Shown here in pieces: positions 16,545 through 24,980 of a DNA stretch of 64,000 nt. The stretch lies in assembly GCF_035920365.1 (NCBI RefSeq), contig NZ_CP109150.1:3286001-3350000 (forward strand), given 5' to 3'. The first letter of the stretch is position 1. Each line of letters begins with the position of its first letter. Made by a program: the position numbers and the translations under genes. Origin of the DNA: Micromonospora sp. NBC_01740 (lineage in GTDB: Bacteria; Actinomycetota; Actinomycetes; Mycobacteriales; Micromonosporaceae). The notes under the pieces are model-generated. The model made no database searches. It saw only the letters and a program-made list of their open reading frames with translations, and was not told the origin of the DNA.

Positions 16545-18515
16545 GTGACGCCTGCCGAGACCCGCGCCGAATCCTGGTCGGAATCCGACGCCGCCGCGGC
16601 CCCCGCGTCCGAACCCGTGGCGCCGCCCGTGGGCGGCGCCGGTGACCGTACGCCGGACGGGGCCGCCCGCGCCGACGAGGCCGACGCCCCCGGCGCGGCC
16701 GTGGCCACCACCGAAGCGACCGACGCCGCCGCCCCCTCCGGTGAGGCCCGCGGGGCGGACGGCGCGGCCCGGCCCCGGCGGTGGACCCGGCGTCGGCAGG
16801 ACCTCACGGTCTTCGGCCTGTTCCTGCTCGCCGCGGTGTGGGTCACCAGCCAGATCTGGGTGGACCCGGCCGGCCGGGTGGCCTCGCTCTACAGCAGCGA
16901 CCCGGCCCAGGTGCAGTTCTTCCTCGCCCACTCGGTACGCGTGGTGCTGCACGGCGAGTTCCCGTTCTTCACCGAGCAGTTCAACTACCCCGACGGGGTC
17001 AACCTGATGGCCAACACGGCCATCCTCGCGCTGGGCATCCCGATGGTGCCGGTGACGCTGCTCTTCGGGCCGGCCGTGACCTTCGTGGTGCTGGTCACGC
17101 TCGCGCTCGCCGGCACGGCCTCGGCCTGGTACTTCGTGCTCTCCCGGCACGTCGTGCGCAGCCCGCTGGCGGCGGCCGTCGGCGGCTGGTTCTGCGGGTT
17201 CTCGCCGGCGATGCTGTCGCACGCCAACTGGCACCCCAACATCATCTCGCAGTTCCTGCTGCCGTTCATCGTCTGGCGGGTGCTGGTCATCACCCGGTCC
17301 CGACGGCCGTGGCGCGACGGCGTGCTGCTCGCCCTGATGGTCACCGCCCAGGCGTTCATCAACGAGGAGATCCTGCTCTTCACGGCGCTCGCCTGCGGGG
17401 TGTTCCTGCTCGCCGTGCTCGCCCAGCGGCCCGGGCTCTGGTCGGCGGCGTGGCGGCCGCTGGCCAAGGCCCTCGCGATCTGCACCGTGCTCGCCGGGTC
17501 GCTGCTGGCGTACCCGCTCTACGTCCAGTTCGCCGGGCCGATGGCGTACCACGGCCTGAGCGACGCGGTCCGCGACTACGGCAACGACATCGCGGCCTTC
17601 TTCGCGCCCGGCTCGCCGACGATCGGCGGCGACGAGCGCGCCAACGTCAACCTCGCGCCGAACTACTCGGAGGAGAACGCCTTCTTCGGTTGGAGCCTCG
17701 CCCTGATCGCCATCGGCATCGTGGCCTGGCTGCGCCGGGAGATGCTGGTCCGGGCGCTCGCCGCGACCGGGGCGTTCTTCGCGGTGCTCTCCCTCGGCGA
17801 GCGGGTGTCCTGGTGGCACCGGGAGCTGTTCACCGGGCCCTGGGAGTGGCTGGTCCGGCTGCCGCTGCTCGACGCGGTGGTGCCCACCCGCTTCGGCCTG
17901 ATCACCAGCGTGGTGGTGGGCATCCTGCTGGCGCTCGCCGTCGAGCGCTCCCGGACGCTGCCGGTCGAGCGGCGGACGCTGCGTACGCTCACCGTGGCCG
18001 GGCTCGTCCTGGCGCTGCTGCCGATCGCGCCGATGCCGCTGAAGGTGACCTCCCGCCCGCCCGTACCGGACTTCATCACCGCCGACCGGTGGCGCGGCTA
18101 CGTCGGTGAGGACCAGACGCTGGTGCCGATCCCGGTGCCGAACATGGGGCACACCCACGGCATGCGCTGGGCCGCCTCCACCAACCTCGACTTCAAGATC
18201 CCCGGCGGCTACTTCCTGGCGCCGCGCAACGGCAACACCGGCGACCCCGGCCGCTTCGGCGGCCGGCCCAGCGGCGTCGGGCGGCTGCTGGAGGAGGTCG
18301 CCTCGACCGGCCGCATCCCGAAGCTGGACGACCGGCAGCGCCGCCGCTCGCTCGACGAGCTGCGGCACTGGCGGGCGGCCGTCCTGGTGCTCCCGGTCGG
18401 CCAGCACCACTCCGAGCAGCTGCGGCGCACCGTCGAGCAGCTGGTCGGTCCCGGCCGCCGGGAGCTGGACGTCTGGGTCTGGGACGTCCGGGCGCTGACC
18501 GACCAGCCGACCTGA
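16545..18515 (+). CDS. GT-C-like polytopic membrane protein (paralog 1)
   Basis: A 656-aa protein. About 85 residues of acidic Ala/Pro-rich cytoplasmic N-terminus precede 10-12 membrane helices and a soluble C-terminal region of roughly 160 residues. A large first extracytoplasmic loop contains the shared paralog motif YPDGVNLMANT near residue 147. HANWHPN and INEEILLFTALACG follow. The C-terminus has GGYFLAPRN and ends in WVWDVRALTD. This topology resembles GT-C-fold glycosyltransferases that use polyprenyl-phosphate sugars. The usual acidic catalytic motif of the first loop is not clear, so enzymatic function is inferred only. It overlaps the next paralog by 1 nt (TGATG). Confidence 0.75.
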   Translation: MTPAETRAESWSESDAAAAPASEPVAPPVGGAGDRTPDGAARADEADAPGAAVATTEATDAAAPSGEARGADGAARPRRWTRRRQDLTVFGLFLLAAVWVTSQIWVDPAGRVASLYSSDPAQVQFFLAHSVRVVLHGEFPFFTEQFNYPDGVNLMANTAILALGIPMVPVTLLFGPAVTFVVLVTLALAGTASAWYFVLSRHVVRSPLAAAVGGWFCGFSPAMLSHANWHPNIISQFLLPFIVWRVLVITRSRRPWRDGVLLALMVTAQAFINEEILLFTALACGVFLLAVLAQRPGLWSAAWRPLAKALAICTVLAGSLLAYPLYVQFAGPMAYHGLSDAVRDYGNDIAAFFAPGSPTIGGDERANVNLAPNYSEENAFFGWSLALIAIGIVAWLRREMLVRALAATGAFFAVLSLGERVSWWHRELFTGPWEWLVRLPLLDAVVPTRFGLITSVVVGILLALAVERSRTLPVERRTLRTLTVAGLVLALLPIAPMPLKVTSRPPVPDFITADRWRGYVGEDQTLVPIPVPNMGHTHGMRWAASTNLDFKIPGGYFLAPRNGNTGDPGRFGGRPSGVGRLLEEVASTGRIPKLDDRQRRRSLDELRHWRAAVLVLPVGQHHSEQLRRTVEQLVGPGRRELDVWVWDVRALTDQPT

Positions 18516-20332
18516 TGACCGCCCCGGCGGCGACCGGCACCGCCGGGGCGGCACCCGCCCGGCGGTCCCGCCGGCTGCCGGTGCGCGCGCCGGACGCGCT
18601 GGTCGTCGCCGGCTACCTCGCCCTGGCGGTGCTGCTGACCCTCGGCCAGTGGGGTCGCCCGGGGCGGCTGTTCCACCAGGCGGGGGACCAGGTCCTCTTC
18701 GAGTGGATGCTGGCCCGCGCGGCCCGGGCGGTGACGGGCCTGGAGAACCCGCTGTACAGCGGGGAGCTGAACGCCCCGGACGGGGTGAACCTGATGGCCA
18801 ACACCTCGGTGCTGGGCCTGGGCGTGCCGCTGACCCCGGTCACCCTGCTCTTCGGCTCGCAGGTCGCGTTCCTGGTGGCCGTGGTCTGCTGCCTGGCCGG
18901 CACCGCGACCGCCTGGTACGCGCTGCTGCGCCGCCGGCTCGTCGACTCCCGGGCGGCGGCGGCGGTCGGCGGGCTCTTCTGCGGCTTCGCCCCCGGCATG
19001 GTCGCGCAGGCCGGGGCGCACCTGCACATGGCGGCGCAGTTCCTGGTGCCGGTGATCCTGGCGCTGGTGTTCCACCCGGACCCGCGCCGGGTGTGGCGGC
19101 ACGGGACGCTGCTCGGGCTGCTGGTGGCGTACCAGGTCTTCCTCGGCGAGGAGGTGCTGGTCTTCCTGGTGCTCGCCGCCGGGACGTTCGCGCTGGCGTA
19201 CGCGGTGGCCGACCGGGAGAGCGCGCGTCGGCGGGCCCCGGCGCTGCTCGGCCGCCTCGCGGTCGGGGTGGCGGTGGCGCTGCCGCTGCTGGCGTACCCG
19301 CTGTGGTTCCAGTTCTTCGGTCCGGGCCACTACCGGGGGATGCCCTTCCACGCGTACGGCTACCAGCTCGACGCCGCGTCGTTCACCGCCTCGGCGCGGC
19401 AGACGGTGCTCGGCGACGACCACCTGCCCGGCCTGCTCGCGCCGAACCCCACCGAGGAGAACTCCTTCTTCGGCCCGGGGCTGCTGGTGCTCGCCGTGGT
19501 GATCGTGATCTGGCTGTGGCGCCGGCCGCTGGTCCGCGCGCTGGCCGCCTGCGGGCTGCTCTTCGCGCTGCTCTCGCTGGGCGAGCAGGTCCGCCTGGAC
19601 GGCACGTCCACCGGCATCCCCGGGCCGTACCGGCTGGTCGCCGAGCTGCCGCTGCTCGACCACGCGGTGCCGGCGCGCTTCCCGCTGGTCTGCGTCCCGG
19701 TGCTGGGCATCCTGCTCGCCCTCTCCCTGGACCGGCTGCGCCCTGCGGCCGGGGCCGACCGGCTGCGCCCCGAGGACGGGGCCGAGGCCCGGGTGGGCGC
19801 CGTGCCGGTGCGGCTGCTCTGGGGCGGGGCGGTGGCCGCCGCGCTGCTGCCGCTGATCCCCACCCCGATCCGGACCGTGCCGGCCTGGCCCGTGCCGGCG
19901 TTCGTGGCCGAGGGCGGCTGGCGGGCCCACGTCCCGCCGGGCCGGACCCTCGTCCCGGTGCCGCCGGTGACCGGTGCGGGGCTCAGCCCGGCGATGCTCT
20001 GGTCGGCCCGCACCGGGCTGGCCTTCCCGGCCCCGGGCGGCTACTTCATCGGCCCCCGGGGCGCCGACGACCCGGCCGCCCGGTGGGGCGCCCCGGACCG
20101 CCCCACCGCCGAGCTGCTGCGCCGGGTGGCCGAGACCGGCGAGGTGCCGGTGGTCACCGACGAGCACCGCCGGCAGGCGGTCGAGGACCTGCGGCACTGG
20201 CGCGCCGCGCTGGTGGTGCAGGGCGGACTGCACCACGGCGACCCGGTGCGCCGTACGCTCGACGCGCTGCTCGGGCCCGGCCGGGAGGTGGCCGGCGCCC
20301 ACGTCTGGGACGTCCGCCCGGTGGTGGGCTGA
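18515..20332 (+). CDS. GT-C-like polytopic membrane protein (paralog 2)
   Basis: A 605-aa paralog of the preceding protein, without the long acidic N-terminal tail. The same landmarks occur in the same order: ENPLYSGELNAPDGVN followed by LMANTS near residue 85, FLGEEVLVFLVLAAG near 205, a YPLWFQFFGPGHYRG segment, a charged linker, then GGYFIGPRG and the terminal HVWDVRPVVG. The start ATG shares its A with the upstream stop codon, so translation should be coupled and the two products may form a complex. A hairpin follows the stop. Probable role: membrane sugar/lipid transfer or a scaffold thereof; unproven. Confidence 0.75.
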   Translation: MTAPAATGTAGAAPARRSRRLPVRAPDALVVAGYLALAVLLTLGQWGRPGRLFHQAGDQVLFEWMLARAARAVTGLENPLYSGELNAPDGVNLMANTSVLGLGVPLTPVTLLFGSQVAFLVAVVCCLAGTATAWYALLRRRLVDSRAAAAVGGLFCGFAPGMVAQAGAHLHMAAQFLVPVILALVFHPDPRRVWRHGTLLGLLVAYQVFLGEEVLVFLVLAAGTFALAYAVADRESARRRAPALLGRLAVGVAVALPLLAYPLWFQFFGPGHYRGMPFHAYGYQLDAASFTASARQTVLGDDHLPGLLAPNPTEENSFFGPGLLVLAVVIVIWLWRRPLVRALAACGLLFALLSLGEQVRLDGTSTGIPGPYRLVAELPLLDHAVPARFPLVCVPVLGILLALSLDRLRPAAGADRLRPEDGAEARVGAVPVRLLWGGAVAAALLPLIPTPIRTVPAWPVPAFVAEGGWRAHVPPGRTLVPVPPVTGAGLSPAMLWSARTGLAFPAPGGYFIGPRGADDPAARWGAPDRPTAELLRRVAETGEVPVVTDEHRRQAVEDLRHWRAALVVQGGLHHGDPVRRTLDALLGPGREVAGAHVWDVRPVVG

Positions 20333-20333
20333 C

Positions 20334-20374
20334 GGCTCAGCCCCGCCGCCGGTCGCCCGGCGGCCGGCTGAGCC
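20334..20374. terminator. Bidirectional hairpin between GT-C-like paralogs 2 and 3
   Basis: GGCTCAGCC plus a GC-rich arm (20334-20352) pairs nearly perfectly with 20357-20374 around a TCGC loop. It separates the convergent stops at 20332 and 20390. Confidence 0.8.
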
Positions 20375-20389
20375 TCGACGGTCGCCGGC

Positions 20390-22258
20390 TCACCCGACGA
20401 GCGGCCGGACGTCCCAGAGCCACACGTCGTCGACGCGCTGGGGCGGGCCGATCAGCGCGGTCATCAGCTCGCGCAGGACCGCCTCCCGGGGATGCGCGCC
20501 GAGGACCACCACGGACGCCCGCCAGAAGCGCAGGTCCTCGACGGCCTGGCGGCGGTTCTCGTCGGTCAGCGCGGGGACGGCGTTCTTGTCCATGGTGGAG
20601 TAGATCAGGGTGCTGGTCGGACGGTTGGGCGCGCCGAAGACGCCCTCGCCCAGCTCGTTCGGCCCGATGAAGTAGCCGCCCGGGATCGGGAACGCGTGCT
20701 GCGTCAGCGCGCTCCAGCGCAGCGTGGGCAGGCCGTGCACGTTGCTCGGGATCGGTACCGGCACCAGGGTCCGGCCCTCCGGCACGTACGGGCGCCAGCC
20801 GCCGGCGGTGATGAAGTGCGGCGGCGGGTCGACGGGCTCCGCGGGCAGCGGACGCGGGAACAGCGGCAGCACGGCGAGCGCGACGGCCGCGTACCCGACC
20901 GGCCGGAGCCAGCGGCGGCGCGACCCGGCGTCGGCACCGGCCGCGCGGTCGTCGCCGTCGGAGCCGGCGCGGGGGGCCGGCACCGGCGGGCGGCCGCTGC
21001 CGGCGACGGTGTCCCAGGCCAGGGCGAGCAGCACGCCGAGCGCCGCCGCCACGACCAGGGCCAGCCGGGTCGGCATCATCATCTCGACCAGCGGCAGGTC
21101 GTCGGAGACGTAGGCCCACGGGCCGTCCGTCTCCGTCTCCACCCCGTTGATCCGCACCTTCGGGCCGATCGAGGCCACCGTGAAGACCACCACCAGCACC
21201 GCGAGGATCCGGGCGGCGAGCGAGCGGCGGACCAGCAGCACCAGCGCCACCAGCGACAGCAGCACCAGCGGCCAGCCGAACCAGGTGTTCTGCTCGGTCA
21301 GGCCGATGGTCTTCTCCACCGCCTCGTCGCCGGCCACGGTGTCGCGGGCGAAGGTGACGAAGGCGGCCAGGTCCTCGCCCCAGTTGTGGAACACCCCGCC
21401 CTGCAACCCCCGGTAGGACTGCGGGCCGTTGAACTGGAACCAGATCGGGTAGGCCGTCAGGAGCAGCGCCAGAGCGCCGCCCACGCCGAGCGCGGCGGCG
21501 AAGGTGCCGGCCACCGCCCGCGTCCGCGCCGGCCGCATGATCGCGTACGCGACCACGACGACCAGGCACGCCAGCGCGGTGAGCAGCAGCATCTCCTCGT
21601 TGATGAAGATCTGGTACGCCACCAGCAGGCCGAGCACGATCCCGTTGCGCCGCCACCGGCCGGGCTCGCCGAGCCGGAGCACCCGCACCACGATCAGCGG
21701 CAGCAGGAAGTTCGAGACGAAGTTGGGCTGGCCGTTGGCGTGGTGCACGATGCCCGGCGCGAAACCCAGGAACGCGCCGCCGACGAAGGCCGCCGCGCGC
21801 GAGCGCACCAGGTGCCGCGACAGCATCCAGTACGACGTGCCGGCGGTCGCGGCCAGCGCGCCGCCCAGGTAGAGCGCGTACATGACCTGCGGGCCGAGGA
21901 GCATGGTCAGCGGCGCCAGTGGCAGCGTCACCCCGAGCAGCGAGGTGTTCGCCATCATGTTCACCCCGTCCGGGGCGTTCTGCCGCTCGGTGAACAGCGG
22001 GTTCTCCAGGTGCCGCACCGAGTACGCGCCGTGCGAGAAGAGCCACTCGAACCAACTGTGGTCGGTGGGCAGGTGCGACGACACCCGGTTCTGCACGTCG
22101 ACCCAGTAGTTCAGGCACACGAAAACGCCGAGCAGGACATAGGCTCCGATGGCCAGTACGTCGGCGCGGGAGGGCCTGCGCCGGGGCCGGCGCGTCGGCT
22201 CGGCCGCGACGGGCTCGGAGACGGAGTTCAGCGAGGGGTCTACCACCGGCACAGCCAC
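20390..22258 (-). CDS. GT-C-like polytopic membrane protein (paralog 3)
   Basis: A 622-aa third paralog, inverted relative to the other two. It has a 40-residue N-terminal tail, about 11 membrane helices, the loop motif ENPLFTERQNAPDGVN followed by MMANTS (near 90), IFINEEMLLLTALAC (near 210), YPIWFQFNGPQSYRG, a low-complexity Ala/Gly/Asp linker, then GGYFIGPNE and the terminal WLWDVRPLVG. The GTG at 22258 is chosen because TACGAT sits 8 nt upstream and no ribosome site exists. It is divergent from the propeller genes 106 nt away, so co-regulation with them is possible. Confidence 0.75.
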   Translation of the reverse strand: MAVPVVDPSLNSVSEPVAAEPTRRPRRRPSRADVLAIGAYVLLGVFVCLNYWVDVQNRVSSHLPTDHSWFEWLFSHGAYSVRHLENPLFTERQNAPDGVNMMANTSLLGVTLPLAPLTMLLGPQVMYALYLGGALAATAGTSYWMLSRHLVRSRAAAFVGGAFLGFAPGIVHHANGQPNFVSNFLLPLIVVRVLRLGEPGRWRRNGIVLGLLVAYQIFINEEMLLLTALACLVVVVAYAIMRPARTRAVAGTFAAALGVGGALALLLTAYPIWFQFNGPQSYRGLQGGVFHNWGEDLAAFVTFARDTVAGDEAVEKTIGLTEQNTWFGWPLVLLSLVALVLLVRRSLAARILAVLVVVFTVASIGPKVRINGVETETDGPWAYVSDDLPLVEMMMPTRLALVVAAALGVLLALAWDTVAGSGRPPVPAPRAGSDGDDRAAGADAGSRRRWLRPVGYAAVALAVLPLFPRPLPAEPVDPPPHFITAGGWRPYVPEGRTLVPVPIPSNVHGLPTLRWSALTQHAFPIPGGYFIGPNELGEGVFGAPNRPTSTLIYSTMDKNAVPALTDENRRQAVEDLRFWRASVVVLGAHPREAVLRELMTALIGPPQRVDDVWLWDVRPLVG

Positions 22259-22266
22259 GACGCGCC

Positions 22267-22272
22267 ATCGTA
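22267..22272 (-). promoter_or_regulatory. -10 box of leaderless GT-C-like paralog 3
   Basis: TACGAT on the minus strand, 8 nt before GTG 22258. Confidence 0.55.
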
Positions 22273-22364
22273 CAGGCGCTCCGGCGTCGCTTTTGCCGGG
22301 CCGGTGCCCCCACGGCCGATTTGCCGGTCCGCCGGAGGCCACGGTGTGACGGGGAGGACGCCAC

Positions 22365-23663
22365 GTGACGGTCATCGACCTGGGCGAGCGACGGGACGTC
22401 GACGGGGCCGCCGGGCCCGGTCCGGGCCGGTTCCTCCGCCGCTGGGCCCCGGCCCTGGTCGCCCTGCTCTGCCTGGTGACGTCTGCGGCCGCCGCGCCGT
22501 GGCCCGCGCAACCGCCGGGCGTCACGGTCCCGGCCGGCCCGGACGCGAATCTCCTGTTCGTCGAGGGGGTCCTGCTGGTGGCGGAGCCGTCGGGCCCCGG
22601 CACGGTGGCCGACGGGGATCCGGTGTCGCGGCTGGCCGCCCACCGGCTGCCCTCCGGCCGTCCCCTGTGGCGGGTGCCGTTGCCCGCGCCGGGGCGGGTG
22701 TTCCACGCCGTCCGGGCCGGCGACCTGCTGGCGGTCGGCCTGGCCGGGGACCGGACGGCGTCCGAGGTGGTCGGGCTCTCCCTCGCCGACGGCGGGGTGC
22801 GCTGGCGGGGCGCGGGACAGTTGCACGGCGCCACCTCGGCCGGGCACCTGCTGCTGTCGGGCTTCGCCGGATCGAGCGCGTCCGTGCTGCGCTCGGTGGA
22901 CCCCGCCACCGGTGCCGTCCGGTGGTCGCAGCCGCTGGCATTCGAGGACGCGCACCTGTCGCGGCGGGACCAGCGGATCAGCCTGCTGACGGTGCTCGCC
23001 GGCGGGCGGCTGGAGCTGCGCGACCCCGACACGGGCGCGGCGCGTGCCGCGACCACCGTGCCCGACCGCTCCCGCGTGCTGACGGTCACGGAGGAGTTGG
23101 TGCTGCTCACCGACGCCAGCGGCGTCCTCAGCGGCTACGAGATTCCCGGCCTGCGCCGGCGGTGGAGCGTGCCCCGCGGCCCGGCCGACCAGCCGGACGT
23201 CTACGACTGCGGCGCCCTGATCTGTGTCGACGACGGCTCGCCCGCCACCCGGCTGCTCGATCCCGCCACCGGCGCCCTGCGGTGGCGGAGCGAGAACGCG
23301 GCGCTGGGGCCGGTCGCCGTCGAGGGCCGGCTGCTGGCCGTCCGGCGCGCCTCCGGTGGCGCCGCGGAGCACGTGCTGCTCGACGCGGCGACCGGCCAGC
23401 CGGTGCGGCAACTGGGCCGCTGGCGGGCCGGCGCCCCGTGGCTCTCGGCCGACGCGACGACCGTGCACCGCCGGCAGCGCGACGGGCGGTACCTGGTCGG
23501 CCGGATCGACGAGCGCGGGGAGGGCGTGCAGGTGCTGGCGGCACTGCGCGGCGTGGTGGGGGAGTGCGGCGCTCGCGAGTCGTTCGTCGCCTGCCGGCGC
23601 GAGGACGGTGGGTTGGGCGTGTGGGAACTGCCCGGCGACCGCGACCGGAAGGGGCGGGCGTGA
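22365..23663 (+). CDS. Membrane-anchored PQQ-like beta-propeller protein (first of tandem pair)
   Basis: A 432-aa protein. A short cytoplasmic head with (M/V)T(V/L)IDLGE and an Arg-rich segment is followed by a signal anchor at about 28-48 (APALVALLCLVTSAAAA). The rest is an extracytoplasmic PQQ-type propeller with repeated blades such as VDPATGAVRWSQPL, LLDPATGALRWRSEN and LLDAATGQPVRQLG. Cys pairs near 285-290 and 400-412 may form disulfides. No dehydrogenase residues or calcium/PQQ motifs are evident, so it is probably a binding scaffold, not a quinoprotein enzyme. The GTG has GGGGAGGA 7 nt upstream. Its stop overlaps the next paralog by 4 nt. Confidence 0.8.
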   Translation: MTVIDLGERRDVDGAAGPGPGRFLRRWAPALVALLCLVTSAAAAPWPAQPPGVTVPAGPDANLLFVEGVLLVAEPSGPGTVADGDPVSRLAAHRLPSGRPLWRVPLPAPGRVFHAVRAGDLLAVGLAGDRTASEVVGLSLADGGVRWRGAGQLHGATSAGHLLLSGFAGSSASVLRSVDPATGAVRWSQPLAFEDAHLSRRDQRISLLTVLAGGRLELRDPDTGAARAATTVPDRSRVLTVTEELVLLTDASGVLSGYEIPGLRRRWSVPRGPADQPDVYDCGALICVDDGSPATRLLDPATGALRWRSENAALGPVAVEGRLLAVRRASGGAAEHVLLDAATGQPVRQLGRWRAGAPWLSADATTVHRRQRDGRYLVGRIDERGEGVQVLAALRGVVGECGARESFVACRREDGGLGVWELPGDRDRKGRA

Positions 23664-24946
23664 CGCTCATCGACCTCGGCGAGGTGCGTGACGAGCCGGG
23701 CCGCGAGGCGCCGCCGCCCCGCCCGCCGCGCGCCGTCGGCCGCCCGTTGCGGGTCGCGCTGGCGCTCGCGTTCCTCGTGGCCACCGTGGCGGCGGCCGCC
23801 CCGGTGCCGGCCCGGGTCGGGCTCGTCGTGCCGGCCCGCCTCGGGTCGGAGGCGTTCCTGCACGGTGACCGGCTCTACGTCGTCGAGCCGGCCGAGGGGG
23901 AGCCCGAGGGGACCGTCGAGGTGCGCGCGTACGCCCTGCCCGAGCGGGCGCCGGCGGACGACGCCCCACCCACCCCGGTGTGGCGCTCCCGGGTCGCGGC
24001 GGCGGGCCGGTTCTGGCAGGTCCAGACCGGGCCGGGGATGGTGCTCTTCTCCGTCACCGGGGACCAGGACGACGGGCAGACGATCGCCCTGGACGCCGCG
24101 ACCGGCCGCGGGCTCTGGCGGCAGCCCGGCTACCCCTGGTGGGACCCGGCCGGCATCCTGCTGATGCAGACCGGCGGGGAGGAGGGCGGCGCCGTGCGGT
24201 CGGTGGATCCGGCCTCCGGGCAGGCCCTGTGGTCGGTGCCGACGACGCGCGAGGGCGCGACGTACAGTCTCCGCGACGGGCGGGTCGAGCGGATCGTCCG
24301 GGTCCCCGCCGAGGGGCGGGTCGAGGTGCGCGACCCCCGCTCCGGCGCACTGGTGCACGCGGCGGACCTGGGCCTCGACGAGGCCTCCGGGCACGTGGTG
24401 GTGGCGTACGACCTGCTGCTGGTCGTCCGGCCGGCCGCGGGCGTGGTGACCGCCTACGGGCTGGACGGGCTGCGGCGGCGGTGGAAGGCGCGCGTCCCCA
24501 TGGTGGAGCACGTCACCGAGTGCGGCGAGCTGTTGTGCGTGCCCGGGGGAAACAGGTTCGTCGCGCTCGACCCGGCGACCGGCGCGCTCCGGTGGGTCGG
24601 CGGGCGGTGGTTCGGGGTGCTGTCGGCACAGGGCGGCCGGCTCCTGGCGGTCGCGCCCGGGCCCCTCGGCGACCGGCTGGGCGTGCTCGACGCGGCCACC
24701 GGTCGGGAAGTGGCCGACCTGGGCACCTGGCAGCTGATGACCTGGCACGCCGACGAACGGCTCCTGGCCGTGCGGCCGGCCGCCGCCGGTGGCGGGGTGG
24801 TGGTCGCCGAGCTGGACGTCGCCGAGGGCCGGGCCCGGGTGCTGGACGTGCTCCGCGGCGCGACCGGGGACTGCCGCAGCCGGGCCGAGACGGTGGTGTG
24901 CCGGCTGCAGACCGGCGAGCTCGGCGTCTGGCGCTATCCCGGTTGA
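23660..24946 (+). CDS. Membrane-anchored PQQ-like beta-propeller protein (second of tandem pair)
   Basis: A 428-aa paralog of the preceding gene, starting VTLIDLGEVRDE at a GTG that overlaps the upstream stop (GTGA). It has a signal anchor at about 30-50 (VALALAFLVATVAAAAPVPA), then propeller blades ALDAATGRGLWRQPG, VDPASGQALWSVP, ALDPATGALRWVGG and VLDAATGREVADLG. The Cys positions near the C-terminus (TGDCRSRAETVVC) match those of its partner. The duplicated N-terminal IDLGE motif on the cytoplasmic side is unusually conserved compared with the divergent propellers and may be a docking peptide. Tandem coupling suggests a heterodimer. Confidence 0.8.
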   Translation: MTLIDLGEVRDEPGREAPPPRPPRAVGRPLRVALALAFLVATVAAAAPVPARVGLVVPARLGSEAFLHGDRLYVVEPAEGEPEGTVEVRAYALPERAPADDAPPTPVWRSRVAAAGRFWQVQTGPGMVLFSVTGDQDDGQTIALDAATGRGLWRQPGYPWWDPAGILLMQTGGEEGGAVRSVDPASGQALWSVPTTREGATYSLRDGRVERIVRVPAEGRVEVRDPRSGALVHAADLGLDEASGHVVVAYDLLLVVRPAAGVVTAYGLDGLRRRWKARVPMVEHVTECGELLCVPGGNRFVALDPATGALRWVGGRWFGVLSAQGGRLLAVAPGPLGDRLGVLDAATGREVADLGTWQLMTWHADERLLAVRPAAAGGGVVVAELDVAEGRARVLDVLRGATGDCRSRAETVVCRLQTGELGVWRYPG

Positions 24947-24980
24947 GCCGCCGCGTCCGGTGCCGCGGACGCCGCCGGGG

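Noticed and set aside
20492..24946. 1484-codon plus-strand frame
   Set aside because: Only its last 428 codons (from 23660) encode a recognisable protein. The rest is antisense to paralog 3 or out of frame with the first propeller gene.
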